From NCBI GenBank assembly GCA_949358305.1, contig OX442322.1, positions 8,432,001 through 8,496,000 on the forward strand: a stretch of 64,000 nt of DNA. The letters are read 5' to 3'. Of the stretch, positions 49,842 to 61,263 are shown piece after piece. A model generated the notes under the pieces. That model saw only the letters and a list, made by a program, of their open reading frames with translations. It had not been told where the DNA came from and searched no databases. The position numbers were made by a program, and so were the translations under genes. Source of the stretch: Strigamia acuminata (Eukaryota > Arthropoda > Chilopoda > Geophilomorpha > Linotaeniidae). Every line of letters starts with the position of its first letter. Positions within the stretch are counted from its first letter, which is position 1.

Positions 49842-52800
49842 ATGGCTACAGGAGGTGGATCAAGGTCAGGTTCAGGGAGAACAACGCCAACAACGGTTGA
49901 GCAACAACCGCCGGAAGAAATGGACGTGTTGTCTGGGAGGTTCACGACTTTGGGGATCTCTTTGGACGCGCTTTTGAGAAGGTCCTTGACACTAAAAGAT
50001 ACCGGCGAGCTGGAAGCTGTAGAAATGGCTGCAGATGAACAGATGATGAGAATGATAAACGACCTGAACACGATGCAGCCCAACCTGACAAGAGATCAGT
50101 ACTTGGCAAATCTAAGGGAAATCGAAGAGTTAGAGACACCGATTTCGGTTCTTAAGCACAGAACCCGAATGTCAAAGAAGTTCGTGACGCATTGGTCAGC
50201 AAATCCAGCAAATGCTTCAGCGTTGACGACCAGTACGTCTCAGAGTTCGATTTTGAACCAGACCTTGTCGCAATCGACAAGAAGGCATAATAATGCAAAG
50301 CTTCCTAAGTTGGAAATGCGGAAATTCAATGGAGATGTGACGACATTTCGTCCCTTCCTAAGCAGCTTTGATTCTGCTGTTCACAGCAACCCTGATTTAT
50401 CAGAAATTGAGAAGTTGCAATACTTGCAGTCGCTGTGCACGGGAGAAGCTGCCATGCTGATCTCTGCATTCCCTTTAGTGGACGGTAATTACAATTTGGC
50501 AAGAGAAGAGTTGGAACGTTCCTACGGGGACGATGAAGCCCAGAGAGTGGCATTGGTCAAGTCCATAAGGGATATGAGACAGGTTACGGAATTGCATCCG
50601 GTCAAAGCTGTCCGTACACAGTTGACCAAGGTGTCCACTGCTATCCGCTTGCTGGAGCAGTTGAGCGTTCCAGTACAGACTGCTGGTCTGCTTCTGGCAC
50701 CCGACGTGCTGAGGAAATTTCCACCTGCCATGGTGATGAGGTTTTACCAGCAGCAAGGGGCTAAGACCTCAAATTTAGTGACAATCTTGAATTTTTTTGC
50801 GGCTGAAGTTCAGCTCTTGGAGCAGATGGAAGATGTCATGGGGGCAGGAGGTCTTGCAACTAAAAAAGACAAGTCTGGAAGTTCCGACAAGGATAAGGAT
50901 CAACGCAAGGGCACGATGTCCACCTGCGCCACGTACAAAAAAGCCAAAGAGTCTTTTAGCCCAAAGCTGACCGTGGGAAGCGCAATTTGCATTTTTTGCA
51001 AAGAAGGTCATGCTAACACTTTCTGTAGGAAGGAAATGAGCGTGGCAGAGAAGACCACGATCATTCAACAGAACCGACTTTGCTTCAATTGCCTGCAAGA
51101 AGGACACAGGGCAATGCGGTGCCAGGTTAAAACCAGCTGCAGGACTTGCGGCGGACGACATCATTCGTCCATCTGCAGGAAATTGAACACAGGAAGTGGA
51201 GGTGGGATAGAGAAGCCCAAGGACGTGAGCGCGAACGTTTCCTTGGCGATCTCCTCAACACTTCAGTTGATGATATTCACAGCGGAGTTAAAAACAAAGT
51301 CTGGAGGTTCGCACGCGATACGTGGCATGTTAGATCCGGGCAGCCATCGGTCCTACATTTTAAAGAGTGTAGCCGACCGGATACGGTTGAAGAGTTGCGG
51401 GTCAATAGAAGCCACAGCCCAACGCCTCAATGAAGAGGATAATGCTGGATCGACGTCTTACGACGTTTACAAGCTACTCCTTCAGTCTAGACACGGAGCC
51501 AGAGAGCTCAAGGTGACGGCTTTAAGTGCAAGAAGCCTACCGCATGTGTATGGGATAGCCAGCCCTGATACCATTCAGAAGGTTAAAGATTTGGGGTTCG
51601 AATTGGCTGAAGACTTACCTTCGACTGCAGGCAATGTTGATATCTTGCTTGGAGTTGATGTTTGGTGGGAAATCTGCCTTGACGGACGGAAACGTCTTGA
51701 TAACCGCTTGGGTTTGGTCAATACCATTTTTGGTTGGGTGTTGTCAGGAGCCGCTGGGTCGACAGATGTCTTCTCCGAGAGCTCGCGTGACGTTTCTTGC
51801 TGCAACACCTGTGAGATTAAGACTGACCGTGACTTGGAAAAGCTTTGGAGTCTGGAGGCTGTTGGAATTACAGCAGGCGAACGCGATTCAGATTTTGTTC
51901 GAGATCGCTTTGAGAAGTCGCACAAGCGAATGGAGGATGGTCGCTACCAGGTTTGCTTGCCCTTTAACGATAAGATCGGGGCTTTGGAGTCAAACTGGGA
52001 GTTGGCTCTGAACCAACTATCACATACGCTTAGGCGAATTGATAGTAACAGCGACCACAAGGAACGTTATAACAAAGCCATGTGGGACTACGTCAAGGAA
52101 GAGCACGCGGAAGTAGTACCTCTTGCAGAGAGATACAAGAAAACTGGAGTTTATGTTATTCCGCACCATCCAGTGATCAAGGAGGACCGGGAAACGACCA
52201 AGTTCCGTGTCGTTTTCAACGCGTCGTCGGCGAAGAAGGGGCTACCTTCGCTGAACGACTGTCTGTATCCTGGCCCTTCTTTAAATCCGGATATTGTCCC
52301 AGTTATGATCCGTTTTCGCCTTTTTTGTGTAGTGGCGATAGCAGACATCAAGCAGGCTTTCCTGCAAGTGCTGATTAATCCTGACCACTGCGATTTTTTG
52401 CGGTTCCTTTGGGTTTCAGAAGAATATTTCCAAGAAGGATATTCTTGGCAGAATTTGTGGGATCACCTGGTCGTTTTAAGAATGATAGTCGTCCCTTTCG
52501 GGGTGAATTCTTCGCCATTCTTGTTGTGCGCTGTCATCCGCGCGCAAGGGCGATTGTATTTGGTGCTTTTCCCCAAAGAGGCAGACGCCCTCGATAAGGG
52601 CATCTACATGGACGACTTGACGTCCGGGGCCGATGGAACCCAAGAGACAGTTACGCACTGTGTCAATCTACGCAGGATCCTTGACGAGGGAAAGATGCCT
52701 CTCGTCAAGTGGGCATCATCAAAGGCAGATGTCTTTGACGCACTCAAAGACAAGGATTTCCACATGCGTGCAGACAAGTATTGGATTGTAAGAGGACGCC

Positions 52801-53816
52801 GAACGGTCAAGGCTGTGATCCGGAGTTGCTTGGTCTGCAAACGAGAGCGGTTGGAACGAAATAACCCAGCCACTGGTGACCCTCCTATGGAGCGCGTCAC
52901 GCCGGCAGCCCCGTTCCAGCATACAGGAATTGACCACCTCGGCCCTCTCACAGTCAAGCATAAGGAGAAAGGAAGAAAAGTCTATATTCTGTTGTTTACC
53001 TGCCTAGTAACACGAGCGATCCATTTGGAAGTCTCTGAGAACCTTTCGGTGGAAAAGTTCCTTCTGGCCTTCCGTCGTTTCGGCGCCAGATTTGGGTACC
53101 CGGCGAAAGTGTTCTCCGACAACTCCAAAACTTTCGAGCGAGGAAGCCAGGAGATACAGTCGTGGGGTAAATTGCTGACCAAGGATGGGATCCGGACGTT
53201 CCTTTCGGAGAAGAGAGTGGTTTGGTCGTTCATCCCACCATTGTCACCTTGGGCTGGAGGAGCCTGGGAGAGACTTGTGCGTTCGGTGAAAGATAAACTA
53301 CGTAAGATGCTGCTGCGTAGGACTGTAGACTTGGAGACGCTTCAGACGCTAGCCGTCGAGATAAGCTCCGTGCTTAACTCAAGGCCCCTGTCTTACGTAC
53401 ATGAGGAGGTTGACGGCGGGAGAATTCTCAGCCCTGAGAACTTTCTCACTGGAGGAATGCCCAAGTGGGTTATCAACCGTCCACTGCACGCGATAGAGAA
53501 GAAAGACCTACGGAGATTGGATAGAAAAAGACGACTTTTCGTTTGGGAGTTCTGGCGGATTTGGCGCGAGAGTTACCTGAAACAGCTAAGAAATTTTCAT
53601 GAAGTCAAGGGCGACTCCCGTTTCAAGAATCCGGAAGTCGACCAGATAGTCTTGCTAGAAAAGGTCGGCTGCAATCCGTACTTCTGGCCGCTGGCACGGG
53701 TCATCGAAGTCCTACCAGGCGAAGATGGTTTTGTGCGCGTCGTGAGAGTGGTTACAGCCAATGGAAAGGAATATCGACGCTCGGTCAAACACGTAAGGGC
53801 TTTGGAGCTGGACTAG
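49842..53816 (+). CDS. gag-pol: Gag-Pol of element C, 1324 aa, RT end to integrase N-terminus deleted
   Basis: ATG 49842 follows the leader directly (M-A-T-G-G-G). Order: Gag, three knuckles (about 381-445), protease with M-L-D-P-G-S, linker, RT with Y-M-D-D (922-925), then at about 52771-52780 the frame jumps from H-M-R-A to D-K-Y-W-I-V in the integrase zinc region. RT thumb, all of RNase H and the first zinc histidines are gone. The D,D,E core is intact (Asp1031, Asp1093, Glu1143) with the C-terminal domain. The joint lies in AGACAAGTA, also found in D at the downstream site, so it probably arose by template switching. The frame is open throughout, but RT and RNase H activity is not expected. 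Confidence 0.92.
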   Translation: MATGGGSRSGSGRTTPTTVEQQPPEEMDVLSGRFTTLGISLDALLRRSLTLKDTGELEAVEMAADEQMMRMINDLNTMQPNLTRDQYLANLREIEELETPISVLKHRTRMSKKFVTHWSANPANASALTTSTSQSSILNQTLSQSTRRHNNAKLPKLEMRKFNGDVTTFRPFLSSFDSAVHSNPDLSEIEKLQYLQSLCTGEAAMLISAFPLVDGNYNLAREELERSYGDDEAQRVALVKSIRDMRQVTELHPVKAVRTQLTKVSTAIRLLEQLSVPVQTAGLLLAPDVLRKFPPAMVMRFYQQQGAKTSNLVTILNFFAAEVQLLEQMEDVMGAGGLATKKDKSGSSDKDKDQRKGTMSTCATYKKAKESFSPKLTVGSAICIFCKEGHANTFCRKEMSVAEKTTIIQQNRLCFNCLQEGHRAMRCQVKTSCRTCGGRHHSSICRKLNTGSGGGIEKPKDVSANVSLAISSTLQLMIFTAELKTKSGGSHAIRGMLDPGSHRSYILKSVADRIRLKSCGSIEATAQRLNEEDNAGSTSYDVYKLLLQSRHGARELKVTALSARSLPHVYGIASPDTIQKVKDLGFELAEDLPSTAGNVDILLGVDVWWEICLDGRKRLDNRLGLVNTIFGWVLSGAAGSTDVFSESSRDVSCCNTCEIKTDRDLEKLWSLEAVGITAGERDSDFVRDRFEKSHKRMEDGRYQVCLPFNDKIGALESNWELALNQLSHTLRRIDSNSDHKERYNKAMWDYVKEEHAEVVPLAERYKKTGVYVIPHHPVIKEDRETTKFRVVFNASSAKKGLPSLNDCLYPGPSLNPDIVPVMIRFRLFCVVAIADIKQAFLQVLINPDHCDFLRFLWVSEEYFQEGYSWQNLWDHLVVLRMIVVPFGVNSSPFLLCAVIRAQGRLYLVLFPKEADALDKGIYMDDLTSGADGTQETVTHCVNLRRILDEGKMPLVKWASSKADVFDALKDKDFHMRADKYWIVRGRRTVKAVIRSCLVCKRERLERNNPATGDPPMERVTPAAPFQHTGIDHLGPLTVKHKEKGRKVYILLFTCLVTRAIHLEVSENLSVEKFLLAFRRFGARFGYPAKVFSDNSKTFERGSQEIQSWGKLLTKDGIRTFLSEKRVVWSFIPPLSPWAGGAWERLVRSVKDKLRKMLLRRTVDLETLQTLAVEISSVLNSRPLSYVHEEVDGGRILSPENFLTGGMPKWVINRPLHAIEKKDLRRLDRKRRLFVWEFWRIWRESYLKQLRNFHEVKGDSRFKNPEVDQIVLLEKVGCNPYFWPLARVIEVLPGEDGFVRVVRVVTANGKEYRRSVKHVRALELD

Positions 53817-53868
53817 CGTGGTCGAGTCGCTTAGGCCGGCTGTCCGCTTCTTTTTCGGCTGGCAGCGA

Positions 53869-55439
53869 TGTTGCGAGCAAGAACGCAACAAAAAGATCTG
53901 GAGATTTCACGTTGTTTATCTTCGGAAAGAAAGAAAAGGCTTTTTAATTTTGTTGTCAAGTTTGAATGGATTTGCAACTCTTATCTGACATGTCCAGTTG
54001 GTTTGCTGCCTTGTTGTCACGATCCTGGAAGTTCAAGGGGGTTGTCACTTCGCTTGCCACACCTGGAATGTTTGGAGGTTGTGTTTTTAGTCTTTTGGCA
54101 TTGTTTTATGTGTCTTTTTCACTTGTTTGTGTTATTTCTAGTATTTATAAGTTTTCTCCTGTTTCCAGTTCACTTGTGAGAGAGATAGGCGTGCATCGGC
54201 AAGATGGCCGCCATAGCATAAGTGAGCTGGGAAACAGGAGAACTTGAAATAAGCACAATTGCAGTTTTAGTGCTTGTTTCACTGGTAATTTAATTTATAC
54301 TAACTTGTATTGGTGTTTAAGGTAGTCCACAGGTGTCTTGGGTCGCTGGATGGACGTTGGACATCGTTTGTGAGCGTTTGCGAGCGTCGGGCGTGAGCGC
54401 ACGCCTTGCGACGCCTCTCGTGGTCGTATGGGTCCTGCAAATGAGTTGAATCGGTCGGGTTTCAATGTCCAAGCACTGGGAAAGTTGTACTGACCGTTCT
54501 AGGACGCAGATCCATCGTTAAGAAGGCCTGTGAGTCGCTCGCGACCTTGTCTGGCTCCATTCACGTCATTTTAGCAGTTGCATGGTCGCCATCTTAGATT
54601 TGGTGCTGCACTGGTGCCCTGTCATTGTTTCTTTTGGGGTTTTAATGGAACCTGGACATAGGGAATATTTACTAGTTATTGTTTGTATATTTACCAATAT
54701 TAGTTGATGTTAATCTAAGCTTTACTTTTGTTATTGCATGGTTGTTAAGGGGTTAAAACTGTGACACGTTGCGCCCTCTTTTGGTGGTGATTGGGTTTGG
54801 GCTCAGCATTGTGTTTTGAGTGTAACTAATGTTAGTTTTAGCCTTTGAATTATTTGTTAAGTTTAAGTGAAGTGCTGTTTGCACAGGTCATAATGTTATC
54901 AAGGTGTTAGGTTAAGTTTTGCCTTTACTTATGTTAAGTTTGACATCTGTTGTAGAAATACGGAAACCTTGTTGGCACTATTGTTATTATTCAAATCTGT
55001 ATTGTTTGGTCACTGACATTTATTGTAATCAGGTGACCAGTTGTTAAGAGTAGGTTGCTAAAGAAGCAACAGTTGTTATCAGTTGTTAAGTATTAAAACC
55101 AGTTGATATTTTTCCTCCTTCTTTGGATAATTTATTCCTGTGTTTCTTTTACTTCAACATTCATGATGACTTGTGAGTAGAGAGCTTTGCCTGCTCTCCT
55201 CCTCCCTGGGAGCACGGAATTTCTACCCCGCAGCTAAAGAGGTTTTGCCAATCACTTCATCTAAATGCAGTCAGGCCTAGTTTCATGCAGTCAGGCCTAA
55301 CCCTTCTTCAAGTTAGGCTTATGCTCAGAGAGAGGATTTCAACTTGTCTCTTCAACCACTATACAGTCTCGGGCGGTTTCCAGAGTTTGGTGACCAATTC
55401 GCCAGTTTTTTCCTGTGAGATCCAAGGTTGTTTGCTACA
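53869..55439 (+). repeat. 3' LTR of element C (1571 bp)
   Basis: Same length as the 5' LTR with about six differences. It is preceded by TTCTTTTTCGGCTGGCAG and CGA, a variant of the common pre-LTR block. The next sequence (55440) is unrelated to E. Confidence 0.93.
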
Positions 55440-55840
55440 CGAGTTTACACATTGTAAAAACAGTTATAGTTTTGATTTGAACGATTAAACATCGTTTTAT
55501 TTTCGTTCGCAAATAAGAACGAGTGTTTCTTTTCATTTGCACACGAGCGCGAGATTCGAATCTACGCCATCTTTGATTTGCGAAAGACGATATTGATATT
55601 CGAGCCCGAATATCCGCCAACAGTCATGTTTAGAGCAAAAGCCAGGTTCTCGAGTTTCGGTCGACATGGAGAGGACAATGAGGGCCAAGTCAGAAAACAT
55701 GATATGCGTTATCAGATGTCAGAATGGTTTCAATCGAGTCGAGTAGTTAAAAGTGCTGTGCGAAGATTTGATCGCTCGAATGTTTATTACGAGGTGCGTG
55801 AGTTGCCGGTTCTTGCAGCAATCACTGCTTGCTGGCAACA
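55440..55840 (+). repeat. Possible 3' part of a further LTR type (X)
   Basis: It ends TGCTGGCAACA, an LTR-like end, 12 bases before a broken tRNA-His primer site. ATTAAA lies near 55485. No second copy is in the window, so the LTR identity is inferred from the end and its position. Long overlapping open frames in this stretch (up to 255 codons) have no recognisable domain. Confidence 0.45.
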
Positions 55841-56631
55841 TGGCCCTTTTTGTGGTGCCGTTTTGCTTGACCAGGATGCAAACCAGATGCGTAGTTGCCG
55901 TGAGTTCGAAAATGGCCGAAACGGGCGCCATTTTCAAGATCAACGATTGCATCAAGAGTTGCGTGGACTGTGTTACGTCCACCACGTCGTGTGCCACAAG
56001 CGCAGCAAGTGTGGCTGCCACACACATCGGGAATCGCCACAAAGAATGGCGATATTTGTTTCAGGAACATCCAGTAAGTCCAGTGCGAGTGCGTTGCATG
56101 GCGGAATGCAGATGCCTCAACGTTTTGAGCTGGGCAGTTCCGTGCGTCATCGGCGTCGTCAGCACAGCACGTGGTTTGGTGTCGTTAATAAAGCGGGACG
56201 CCATTGGTCTGATCGTCGATAGCAATCACATCGGGATCGTCGGTCAAGAGAGTTTTGCAAAGATTTTCCGAGTTTTCGTGTGCCCAGCTAGTTGTACAGA
56301 ACGAGGCTGTGTCCACACAGACGTGCGCCGTCTCACAAGCGACGCGGTCAAGATTCCAGTCGAGTTGTTTCGTCTTCAGCAGAGCCAGTTTTCTCAGGCA
56401 GAATGGACGATCCAGCAAAGAGATTCGTGCCGTCAGCGCACACAGAATGGTCACCGAGTTTGGAAGAGTCACTCTTCAAGCGTCAGTCGACCGCCAGTTA
56501 AACACAACGCAATGTACTAGAGTCGGCAATGAAGATTTTGTTTTTTTTGTCGATTATATTTTCTCGTTTTCATCAAATGTTAATTTTAAGGTTTTTGGGG
56601 GATATTCTGGTTGTTTTGGGAGTTTTGGGGC
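55841..56631 (+). other. Leader of element D with disrupted primer site
   Basis: TGGTGCCG at 55853-55860 and TGACCAGGATG at 55868-55878 are the two halves of a tRNA-His primer site, split by an extra TTTTGCT. The box CACAACGCAATG is at 56503-56514. The leader is otherwise unlike that of C. Confidence 0.5.
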
Positions 56632-58506
56632 GACGTTTATAAGCTACTCCTTCAGTCTAGGCACGGAGCCAGAGAGCTCAAGGTGACGGCTTTAAGTGCA
56701 AGAAGCCTACCGCATGTGTATGGGATAGCCAGCCCTGATACCATTCAGAAAGTTAAAGATTTGGGGTTTGAATTGGCTGAAGACTTACCTTCGACTGCGG
56801 GCAATGTTGATATCTTGCTTGGAGTTGATGTTTGGTGGGAAATCTGCCTTGACGGACGAAAGCGATTGGATAACCGCTTGGGTTTGGTCAATACCATTTT
56901 TGGGTGGGTGTTGTCCGGAGCCGCTGGGTCGACAGATGTCTTCTCAGAGAGCTCGCGTGACGTGTCTTGCTGCAACACCTGTGAAATTAAGACTGGCCAT
57001 GATTTGGAAAAGGTAGCTTTGGTTGCGTCAGATGGAGAAGCGCATATGTGCGAGGTTTTCAAGCGATTTAGTAGTTTTAATCGCCTCGTGCGAGTTTTCG
57101 CGCTCATGCGGCGCTGGCTTCCTTTTTTCGCCCGCGGGAGGGACCTCGAGGTTCTCGAGATAGAAGTTGCCGAGGAAAGAGTCATCCGCTTGGCTCAGGT
57201 CTTGAGTTTTCCAGACGAAAGACAGGCCGCAATGTTGAAAGAGAAAGTGGCAAAAGGCTCTATCCTGAAAAATTTCGACATTTTTCTGGATGAGAGAGAT
57301 TTACTAAGACTAAGGAGCCGTCTAGGGAAGTCAGCGCTTCCCTTCGACGAGGCATTTCCCATCATTTTACACCCGGATAGTTGGGTAACAAGACTAATCA
57401 TCAAGAAGGTGCACTTACAGCTCCTGCATGGTGAGCTAAGTGAGACGTTTTACCGGTTGAGAGACAAGTATTGGATTGTAAGAGGACGCTGAACGGTCAA
57501 GGCTGTGATCCGGAGTTGCTTGGTCTGCAAACGAGAGCGGTTGGAACGCAATAACCCAGCCACTGGTGACCCTTCTATGGAGCGCGTCACGCCGGCAGCC
57601 CCGTTCCAGCATACAGGAATTGACCACCTCGGCCCTCTCACAGTCAAGCATAAGGAGAAAGGAAGAAAAGTCTATATTCTGTTGTTTACCTGCCTAGTAA
57701 CACGAGCGATCCATTTGGAAGTCTCTGAGAACCTTTCGGTGGAAAAGTTCCTTCTGGCCTTTCGTCGTTTCGGCGCCAGATTTGGGTACCCGGCGAAAGT
57801 GTTCTCCGACAACTCCAAAACTTTCGAGCGAGGAAGCCAGGAGATACAGTCGTGGGGTAAATTGCTGACCAAGGATGGGATCCGGACGTTCCTTTCGGAG
57901 AAGAGAGTGGTTTGGTCGTTCATCCCACCATTGTCACCTTGGGCTGGAGGAGCCTGGGAGAGACTTGTGCGTTCGGTGAAAGATAAACTACGTAAGATGC
58001 TGCTGCGTAGGACTGTAGACTTGGAGACGCTTCAGACGCTAGCCGTCGAGATAAGCTCCGTGCTTAACTCAAGGCCCCTGTCTTACGTACATGAGGAGGT
58101 TGACGGCGGGAGAATTCTCAGCCCTGAGAATTTTCTCACTGGAGGAATGCCCAAGTGGGTTATCAACCGTCCACTGCACGCGATACAGAAGAAAGACCTA
58201 CGGAGATTGGATAGAAAAAGACGACTTTTCGTTTGGGAGTTCTGGCGGATTTGGCGCGAGAGTTACCTGAAACAGCTAAGAAATTTTCATGAGGTCAAGG
58301 GCGACTCCCGTTTCAAGAATCCGGAAGTCGACCAGATAGTATTGCTGGAAAAAGTCGGCTGCAATCCGTACTTCTGGCCGCTGGCACGGGTCATCGAAGT
58401 CCTACCAGGCGAAGATGGTTTTGTGCGCGTCGTGAGAGTGGTTACAGCCAATGGAAAGGAATATCGACGCTCGGTCAAACACGTAAGGGCTTTGGAGCTG
58501 GACTAG
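56632..58506 (+). pseudogene. pol: Broken Pol of element D
   Basis: The frame begins in the protease-RT linker (D-V-Y-K-L-L-L) without Gag or protease Asp. After T-G-H-D-L-E-K it jumps to the region behind RNase H (V-F-K-R-F), losing RT and RNase H. It then has the integrase zinc region, one TGA at 57490-57492 (CGA in C), the C-L-V-C pair, the D,D,E core and tail. From 57473 it is nearly identical to C, and it keeps the piece at about 57010-57470 that C lacks. Confidence 0.88.
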
Positions 58507-58558
58507 CGTGGTCGAGTCGCTTAGGCCGGCTGTCCGCTTCTTTTTCGGCTGGCAGCGA

Positions 58559-60126
58559 TGTTGCGAGCAAGAACGCAACAAAAAGATCTGGAGATTTCAC
58601 GTTGTTTATCTTCTGAAAGGAAGAAAAGGCTTTTTAATTTTGTTGTCAAGTTTGAATAGATTTGCAACTCATATCTGACATGTCCAGTTGGTTTGCTGCC
58701 TTGTTGTCACGATCCTGGAAGTTCAAGGGGGTTGTCACTTCGCCTGCCACACCTGGAATGTTTGAAAGTTGTGTTTTTAGTCTTTTGGCATTGTTTTATG
58801 TGTCTTTTTCACTTGTTTGTGTTATTTCTAGTATTTATAAGTTTTCTCCTGTTTCCAGTTCACTTGTGAGAGAGATAGGCGTGCATCGGCAAGATGGCCG
58901 CCATAGCATAAGTGAGCTGGGAAACAGGAGAACTTGAAATAAGCACAATTGCAGTTTTAGTGCTTGTTTCACTGGTAATTTAATTTATACTAACTTGTAT
59001 TGGTGTTTAAGGTAGTCCACAGGTGTCTTGGGTCGCTGGATGGACGTTGGACATCGTTTGTGAGCGTTTGCGAGCGTCGGGCGTGAGCGCACGCCTTGCG
59101 ACGCCTCTCGTGGTCGTATGGGTCCTGCAAATGAGTTGAATCGGTCGGGTTTCAATGTCCAAGCACTGGGAAGGTTGTACTGACCCTTCTAGGACGCAGA
59201 TCCATCGTTGAGAAGGACTGTGAGTCGCTCGCGACCTTGTCTGGCTCCATTCACGTCATTTTAGCAGTTGCATGGTCGCCATCTTAGATTTGGTGCTGCA
59301 CTGGTGCCCTGTTATTGTTTCTTTTGGGGTTTTATGGAACCTGGACATAGGGAATATTTACTAGTTATTGTTTGTATATTTACCAATATTAGTTGTTGTT
59401 AATCTAAGCTTTTACCTTTGTTATTGCATGGTTGTTAAGGGGTTAAAACTGTGACACGTTGCGCCCTCATTTGGTGGTGATTGGGTTTGGGCTCAGCATT
59501 GTGTTTTGAGTGTAACTAATGTTAGTTTTAGCTTTTGAATTATCTGTTAAGTTTAAGTGAAGTGCTGTTTGCACAGGTCATACTGTTATCAAGGTGTTAG
59601 GTTAAGTTTTGTCTTTATTTATGTTAAGTTTGACATCTGTTGTAGATATACGGAAACCTTGTTGGCACTATTGTTATTATTCAAATCTGTATTGTTTGGT
59701 CACTGACATTTATTGTAATCAGGTGACCAGTTGTTAAGAGTAGGTTGCTAAAGAAGCAACAGTTGTTATCAGTTGTTAAGTATTAAATCCAGTTGATATT
59801 TTTCCTCCTTCTTTGGATAATTTATTCCTGGGTTTCTTTTACTTCAATAAACATGATGACTTGTGAGTAGAGAGCTTTGCCTGCTCTCCTCCTCCCTGGG
59901 AGCCCGGAATTTCTACCCAGCAGCTAAAGAGGTTTTGCCAATCACTTTATCTAAATGCAGTCAGGCCTAGTTTCATGCAGTCAGGCCTAACACTTCTTCA
60001 AGTTAGGCTTATGCTCAGAGAGAGGATTTCAACTTGTCTCTTCAACCACTATACAGTCTCGGGCGGTTTCCAGAGTTTGGTGACCAATTCGCCAGTTTTT
60101 TCCTGTGAGATCCAAGGTTGTTTGCT
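58559..60126 (+). repeat. 3' LTR of element D, C-type, last two bases missing
   Basis: It starts TGTTGCGAG and runs to TTTGCTA, where CA should follow but F2 coding sequence begins. AATAAA is at 59846-59851. It has more differences from the C LTRs than they have from each other. Confidence 0.9.
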
Positions 60127-61230
60127 AATTACGACGTAATTCCAGTAGAGCTACAGTCACGTCACGGAAATCAAAAGCTTACATTTGATGCGTTAAAAGC
60201 TAAAGCGTTGCCCACAGTCAGTGGACTGACAAACGCCGAAACTATCAAGAAAATATTGGCGTTTGGATTGGAATTAGCTGAACCGCATCCGTCAGTCACG
60301 GATGAAATTGACTTCCTAATAGGAGGTGACAACTTTTGGAAAGTTGCTCTCTGTGGAAGAAAACGGATTAGCAAAACATTTGGTTTGTCTCGCACGATAT
60401 TTGGTTGGATTGCCAATGGATCGATTGGAAACACAAACCACGATTTGGATGAATATTCGGATACTAGCGCAGCTGTATCGTGTCTCTCGGTAGAACAAGG
60501 CCAAATTATCCGGAACAAATCAAAAAATCCGGTCCTAATCGCAACTCAAGCATCGGAAGTCGTCCATCGCAAGAAGTTGAGTCAAATTTCAGATGAAAAG
60601 TCAAGTTGTTTCTGCACAGTCAACTCAAACCTTCCCGAATCATCAAAGACCATGCTTTCTCGAAAGGAAGGATCTGGACATGCAGTCAAGAGCTGGCTAC
60701 TTGGTTCTTTCGGCCGGGAAAATATTCCTCGTTACCGTGTGGAGAAGAGTTGGACTCGGAATTGGAGTGTAAGGTTATCCCACCCGGACTTTTTAAATTT
60801 CTGGGGCTCGATTCGAAGTAATCTAGAGGAAATTCAATCGATTAAAGGCCCAATGTTCTTGGGAAAAAAGGAAAAGCTTCTCGAGTTGCTGAAAATAGAC
60901 AAAAAACCTTTACTATTCAGAAATACAAGAGACGTTTTGAGTCAAACTATTATCAAACAAGATCGAAATGTTGGCGCAGAAATCGAATTGGTAAAGGAAG
61001 CAGATGCACGTCGTCCTAAGTATCGATATAGATCGCCTTGCACAAAGATGAAGTCGTTTGTAGGCAAAAATCAGAAATTTTCTTTCACTCATCAAGACTA
61101 TGGTTTCTATTCAAAAGATCCACTGAAACAGAAACAGATGATAAATACACTGGTCAAGTTAAGCTTGGTCGCTGTTGGTAAAAGAATACCTGAATGGATT
61201 TCAAACCTATTACGTCAAAGAATTACATAG
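60127..61230 (+). pseudogene. Protease end and decayed TK-like domain of F2
   Basis: This frame of about 367 codons is nearly identical to the C-terminal part of the F protein, with a few substitutions (for example E for K before S-S-K-T-M, and E for K in S-R-K-E-G-S-G). It starts after the protease active site (N-Y-D-V-I-P-V) and keeps the linker, the G-P-M-F-L-G-K-K segment (near 60848-60871) and the conserved tail. The open frame in two separated copies shows that the decayed kinase region was already in this form in their common source. Confidence 0.85.
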
Positions 61231-61263
61231 GATGTCGGTTTCTTTCTTTCGGCCGGCAATCTT

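Larger units (their letters stand above)
47528..55439 (+). mobile_element. BEL/Pao element C with in-frame deletion in pol
   Basis: Both LTRs (47528-49098 and 53869-55439) are 1571 bp and differ at about six places on reading. The left flank is CTGG and the right flank is CGAG, so no target duplication is seen. The right side no longer continues E. One side was therefore lost or exchanged after insertion. Inside are primer site, hairpin, leader and a long frame lacking the end of RT, RNase H and the integrase N-terminus. Confidence 0.9.

Noticed and set aside
49820-49845. CATTCCAG before Gag of C as a splice acceptor, with the CACAACGCAATG box as donor
   Set aside because: The bases after the box do not fit a donor well (GC in F), and no acceptor stands at this place in T, F or B.
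55753-56520. 255-codon frame upstream of D as a captured host gene
   Set aside because: Other frames overlap it with similar length, composition is low in stops, and it contains the split primer site and leader box.
47528-60126. C and D as one simple tandem element sharing the middle LTR
   Set aside because: After the middle LTR there is no normal primer site but sequence of another LTR type and a different leader, so simple LTR-LTR recombination does not explain it.
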